From Hamiltosporidium magnivora (Eukaryota > Microsporidia > Dubosqiidae): a stretch of DNA of 21,168 bases. Both the position numbers and the translations under genes were made by a program. Shown one piece after another: positions 20,801 through 21,168 of this stretch; position 1 is the stretch's first letter, and each line of letters opens with the position of its first letter. The DNA is taken from NCBI GenBank assembly GCA_004325065.1, contig PITI01000110.1, positions 1 through 21,168 on the forward strand, read 5' to 3'. The notes beneath the pieces were generated by a model that saw nothing but the letters and a program-made list of their open reading frames with translations, had not been told where the DNA came from and did not search any database.

Positions 20801-21168
20801 TATTAATATATGGTTATAGCGGTTAGAATTTTTTCACTTCTCTTTTAAAACGAGTAGGTCAAATGATTTTCTTTTTTAAAAACACTCTCAGGTATATTTA
20901 AAGAATGAAGTATTGCCTAGAAGCTCAAGTGATGTTGAAATACGAACCAGGTACTACTTATATTAGAAAAAAGAAATTTTTTAGTGATAGGTATTGTATT
21001 ATTTTCTCTATAGTGACTATTTAGTCAACTTGTTGATATAGGTATGTCATAATTTATTTCAAGAAAAGAATTTATAGTGGAAATATGTTTGAGATAGTTT
21101 GTTCTGTGGATATTTTATTTGCGCATACAAATGAATTATACGAACAAAAAATATATGAGATTACAATC
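17876..21168. other. 3.3-kb gene desert to the window end
   Basis: No frame of useful length on either strand, no recognisable RNA gene and no repeat related to the elements elsewhere in the window. The only gene-like scrap is a 16-codon frame at 18063-18113 (MEIAECENSSDIIDQE), divergent from the 533-residue gene and without a CCC/GGG signal. Long A and T runs dominate. Confidence 0.5.

Noticed and set aside
1..21168. CRISPR arrays, bacterial operons, Shine-Dalgarno sites and riboswitches.
   Set aside because: No regularly spaced direct repeats exist, and all evidence points to a eukaryotic microsporidian-type genome.

Overview
The window looks like a segment of a microsporidian nuclear genome: very AT-rich, with only three intact protein genes, all on the minus strand and intron-free. 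Each start codon is preceded within a few bases by a CCC or GGG triplet, the start-proximal signal known from microsporidia, and one also has an AAATTT-like box. Protein lengths are short for their families. The genus cannot be settled; the low gene density and transposon debris point to one of the expanded, repeat-laden microsporidian genomes rather than a compact one.

Layout. 1-4560 is gene-poor and carries a diverged copy of a dispersed repeat (about 714-1400). 4581-5198 is a Not4/CNOT4-like RRM plus CCCH zinc-finger protein that lacks the RING domain. 5330-5690 is a purine-skewed, degenerate, repetitive stretch. 5880-7260 (copy A, plus strand) and 7306-7535 (copy C, minus strand) are dead, 5'-truncated copies of one non-LTR retrotransposon, arranged tail to tail. 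7750-8439 is the 20S proteasome subunit alpha-6 (PSMA1/Pre5). 9414-10142 is a second copy of the dispersed repeat, cleanly bounded by a 19-bp direct repeat with one mismatch. 11848-13492 (copy B, minus strand) is the longest retrotransposon copy, bounded by a perfect 12-bp direct repeat. 16260-17861 encodes a 533-residue protein of unknown family with a possible signal peptide. 17880-21168 holds no convincing gene.

The retrotransposon copies retain the end of the reverse transcriptase (thumb), a CCHC knuckle, an RHN motif and a PD-X14-E restriction-like endonuclease motif, as in R2/R4/NeSL/CRE-type elements. Direct repeats flank copies B and C, and the two target sites share a TTAWAAGWGG core. 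No single operon or pathway links the host genes: Not4 belongs to mRNA turnover and translation quality control, Pre5 to the proteasome core. The most interesting items are the RING-less Not4, the retrotransposon family with its possible target preference, and the uncharacterised 0.73-kb inserted repeat.
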